Positions 4,922 to 5,698 of a stretch of 5,698 nucleotides of DNA are shown here, one piece after another; the stretch's first letter is position 1, and each line of letters opens with the position of its first letter. This stretch comes from Candidatus Nealsonbacteria bacterium CG11_big_fil_rev_8_21_14_0_20_37_68 (lineage in GTDB: Bacteria; Patescibacteriota; Minisyncoccia; Minisyncoccales; GCA-002782225): assembly GCA_002787295.1 (NCBI GenBank), contig PCWJ01000052.1:3206-8903 (forward strand), written 5' to 3'. Both the position numbers and the translations under genes were made by a program. The notes beneath the pieces are model-generated. The model saw nothing but the letters and a program-made list of their open reading frames with translations. It did not search any database and was not told the origin of the DNA.

Positions 4922-5527
4922 ATGCCATTTCTTTATGTTTGTCCGAGTTGTGGTCACGAATTAAAATTTATTTCCAACAAAAGATTAAAATGCTACGGAT
5001 GTGGGAAATATTATGCCGATTCTTACGGAGATGAAGCCATTTGTAAGTGTGAGAGAATATCGGCTTTAAAGTTTTCAATAGAAATTATAGCTCCTAATGA
5101 AGGGAAATGTGTACTTTGTGGTAGAGAAAAGCAGGTAGCGGGAAATCTTGAACCGCCATATATAGAAAAATATGAAGGTGGTAGAGGGGCTGGAGGTTTG
5201 GGCAGCTGGGACGGACAAATTAGCTCATTTCAGCCGCCTGTCAAAAAACCAAGAGCGGCGAAAAAGCCCAAGCAGAAAGTCAGAGAAATCGAGAAGCCAG
5301 AAGTTGATTATGTTTCTGAAGACCGGGGTCAAATAGTGATTAAATTTCCCGGTCACGATAGCTTAGATCAGATTCGATGCGAAATTGTCAATGGGACTCT
5401 GGAAGTACAAAGCCTATTGGTTGATTTCTTGGAGAAGTTTCCACTGCCAGATTTTCCCGTTGGCCTTAAGAGCGATTTTAAAAATGCTGTTCTGAGTATT
5501 CATTTAAAAAGAAAAGTCAAGAAATAA
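4922..5527 (+). CDS. zinc-ribbon protein with degenerate Hsp20-like C-terminal domain
   Basis: This protein has 201 aa. The N-terminal part carries paired cysteines: C7-x2-C10 with C24-x2-C27, a zinc-ribbon arrangement, then C41-x-C43 with C63-x2-C66, possibly a second site. A Gly-rich then Lys/Pro-rich linker runs from about 84 to 128. Residues about 130-198 follow the Hsp20 pattern: GQIVIKFPGHDSLDQIRCEI, NGTLEVQS, FLEKFPLP and a last strand AVLSIHLKRK that matches NGVLEVTLTKKK of the upstream Hsp20-like protein. The dimerisation loop is nearly absent, and there is no C-terminal IxI motif. The zinc part may bind a client, nucleic acid or partner; the second half may act as a chaperone-like or CS-like adaptor. 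Its Shine-Dalgarno AGGGAGG (4910-4916) overlaps the stop codon of the preceding gene, implying translational coupling. The cysteine pattern is clear; the Hsp20 relation is likely but divergent. Confidence 0.75.
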   Translation: MPFLYVCPSCGHELKFISNKRLKCYGCGKYYADSYGDEAICKCERISALKFSIEIIAPNEGKCVLCGREKQVAGNLEPPYIEKYEGGRGAGGLGSWDGQISSFQPPVKKPRAAKKPKQKVREIEKPEVDYVSEDRGQIVIKFPGHDSLDQIRCEIVNGTLEVQSLLVDFLEKFPLPDFPVGLKSDFKNAVLSIHLKRKVKK

Positions 5528-5562
5528 AAAGGCGAACAACAATCTGGATTGTTCGTCTTTTT
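5526..5562. terminator. bidirectional intrinsic terminator
   Basis: AAAAAGGCGAACAA (5526-5539) pairs with TTGTTCGTCTTTTT (5549-5562) through 14 positions, one of them G-T, around a 9-base loop. The plus strand ends in TTTTT, and the minus strand reads CCTTTTTATTT after its stem, so it serves both the operon on the left and the convergent gene on the right. It overlaps the stop codon of the zinc-ribbon gene. Confidence 0.85.
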
Positions 5563-5588
5563 CATTCCCTAAAAGCTGTTAGCCACTC

Positions 5589-5606
5589 TGCAAGGCGAGC
5601 CTTGCA
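5589..5606. repeat. short perfect hairpin between convergent genes
   Basis: TGCAAGGC (5589-5596) and GCCTTGCA (5599-5606) are exact complements around GA. It lies just beyond the stop of the minus-strand gene. No U-tract follows directly on either strand, so it is not a clear terminator. It could be mRNA-stabilising, or another member of the GC-rich palindromes seen at 8-43 and 1519-1562. Confidence 0.5.
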
Positions 5607-5616
5607 CTGAGAAAAT

Positions 5617-5698
5617 TTATTTCCCCAAGATTTTTAGGGCCTCCTTAACCCTGCCCTCGGTATCTTCAACTTCTCTTGAAACACGAGAAAGAACTTCT
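5617..5698 (-). CDS. 3' end of a minus-strand gene (partial)
   Basis: The minus strand is open from the window edge to TAA at 5619-5617, giving 26 codons. The protein ends SREVEDTEGRVKEALKILGK, a charged amphipathic helix. It is convergent with the zinc-ribbon operon and shares the terminator at 5526-5562, which supports a real gene. The fragment is too short to name a family. A chance open frame is the alternative. Confidence 0.45.
   Translation of the reverse strand, partial: EVLSRVSREVEDTEGRVKEALKILGK

Noticed and set aside
1..5698. CRISPR array, tRNA, rRNA or insertion sequence
   Set aside because: No direct repeat series, cloverleaf, rRNA-like sequence or transposase motif was found on either strand.

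Overview
The window reads as bacterial DNA. It is AT-rich, with sigma-70-type promoters (TTGACT / TATAAT), strong Shine-Dalgarno sites and intrinsic terminators. The proteins are divergent. The AT-rich background is interrupted by GC-rich CCGCC/GGCGG palindromes. A CDC48/VAT-type double AAA ATPase in this setting suggests an uncultivated lineage, possibly a candidate-phylum bacterium such as Patescibacteria/CPR. That placement is inference; there is no rRNA or marker gene here to settle it.

Layout, left to right. Positions 1-230 hold a GC-rich hairpin, a possible promoter and a stretch that may be the decayed 3' end of another clpP-like gene. A divergent ClpP/crotonase-fold serine peptidase with a full Ser-His-Asp triad follows (231-752). 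An Hsp20/alpha-crystallin-like protein (849-1682) has its own promoter and terminator, and a GC-rich palindromic element lies in frame inside its alpha-crystallin domain. A CDC48-family ATPase of 720 aa (1810-3972) also has its own consensus promoter and a terminator. A 240-base spacer carries a broken small reading frame, a perfect 28-bp palindrome and a promoter whose -10 box sits in a 15-bp palindrome. This promoter should drive a two-gene operon: a 230-aa protein of unknown function (4219-4911) and a 201-aa protein that joins cysteine-rich zinc-ribbon-like motifs to a degenerate Hsp20-like domain (4922-5527). A bidirectional terminator closes the operon. The far right edge holds the last 26 codons of a minus-strand gene.

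Taken together, a protein unfoldase, a ClpP-like peptidase and two small-heat-shock-type proteins sit side by side on one strand, in at least three transcription units. This looks like a proteostasis island: the Hsp20-like proteins could hold or present clients, the CDC48-like ATPase could unfold them, and the peptidase might degrade them. The grouping is seen in the sequence; functional coupling is inference. The ATPase lacks both a C-terminal HbYX tail and a recognisable ClpP-docking loop, so direct docking is not supported by motif. The most unusual items are the palindromic insertion inside the Hsp20 gene, the zinc-ribbon/Hsp20 fusion and its unknown partner gene, and the possible clpP fossil.
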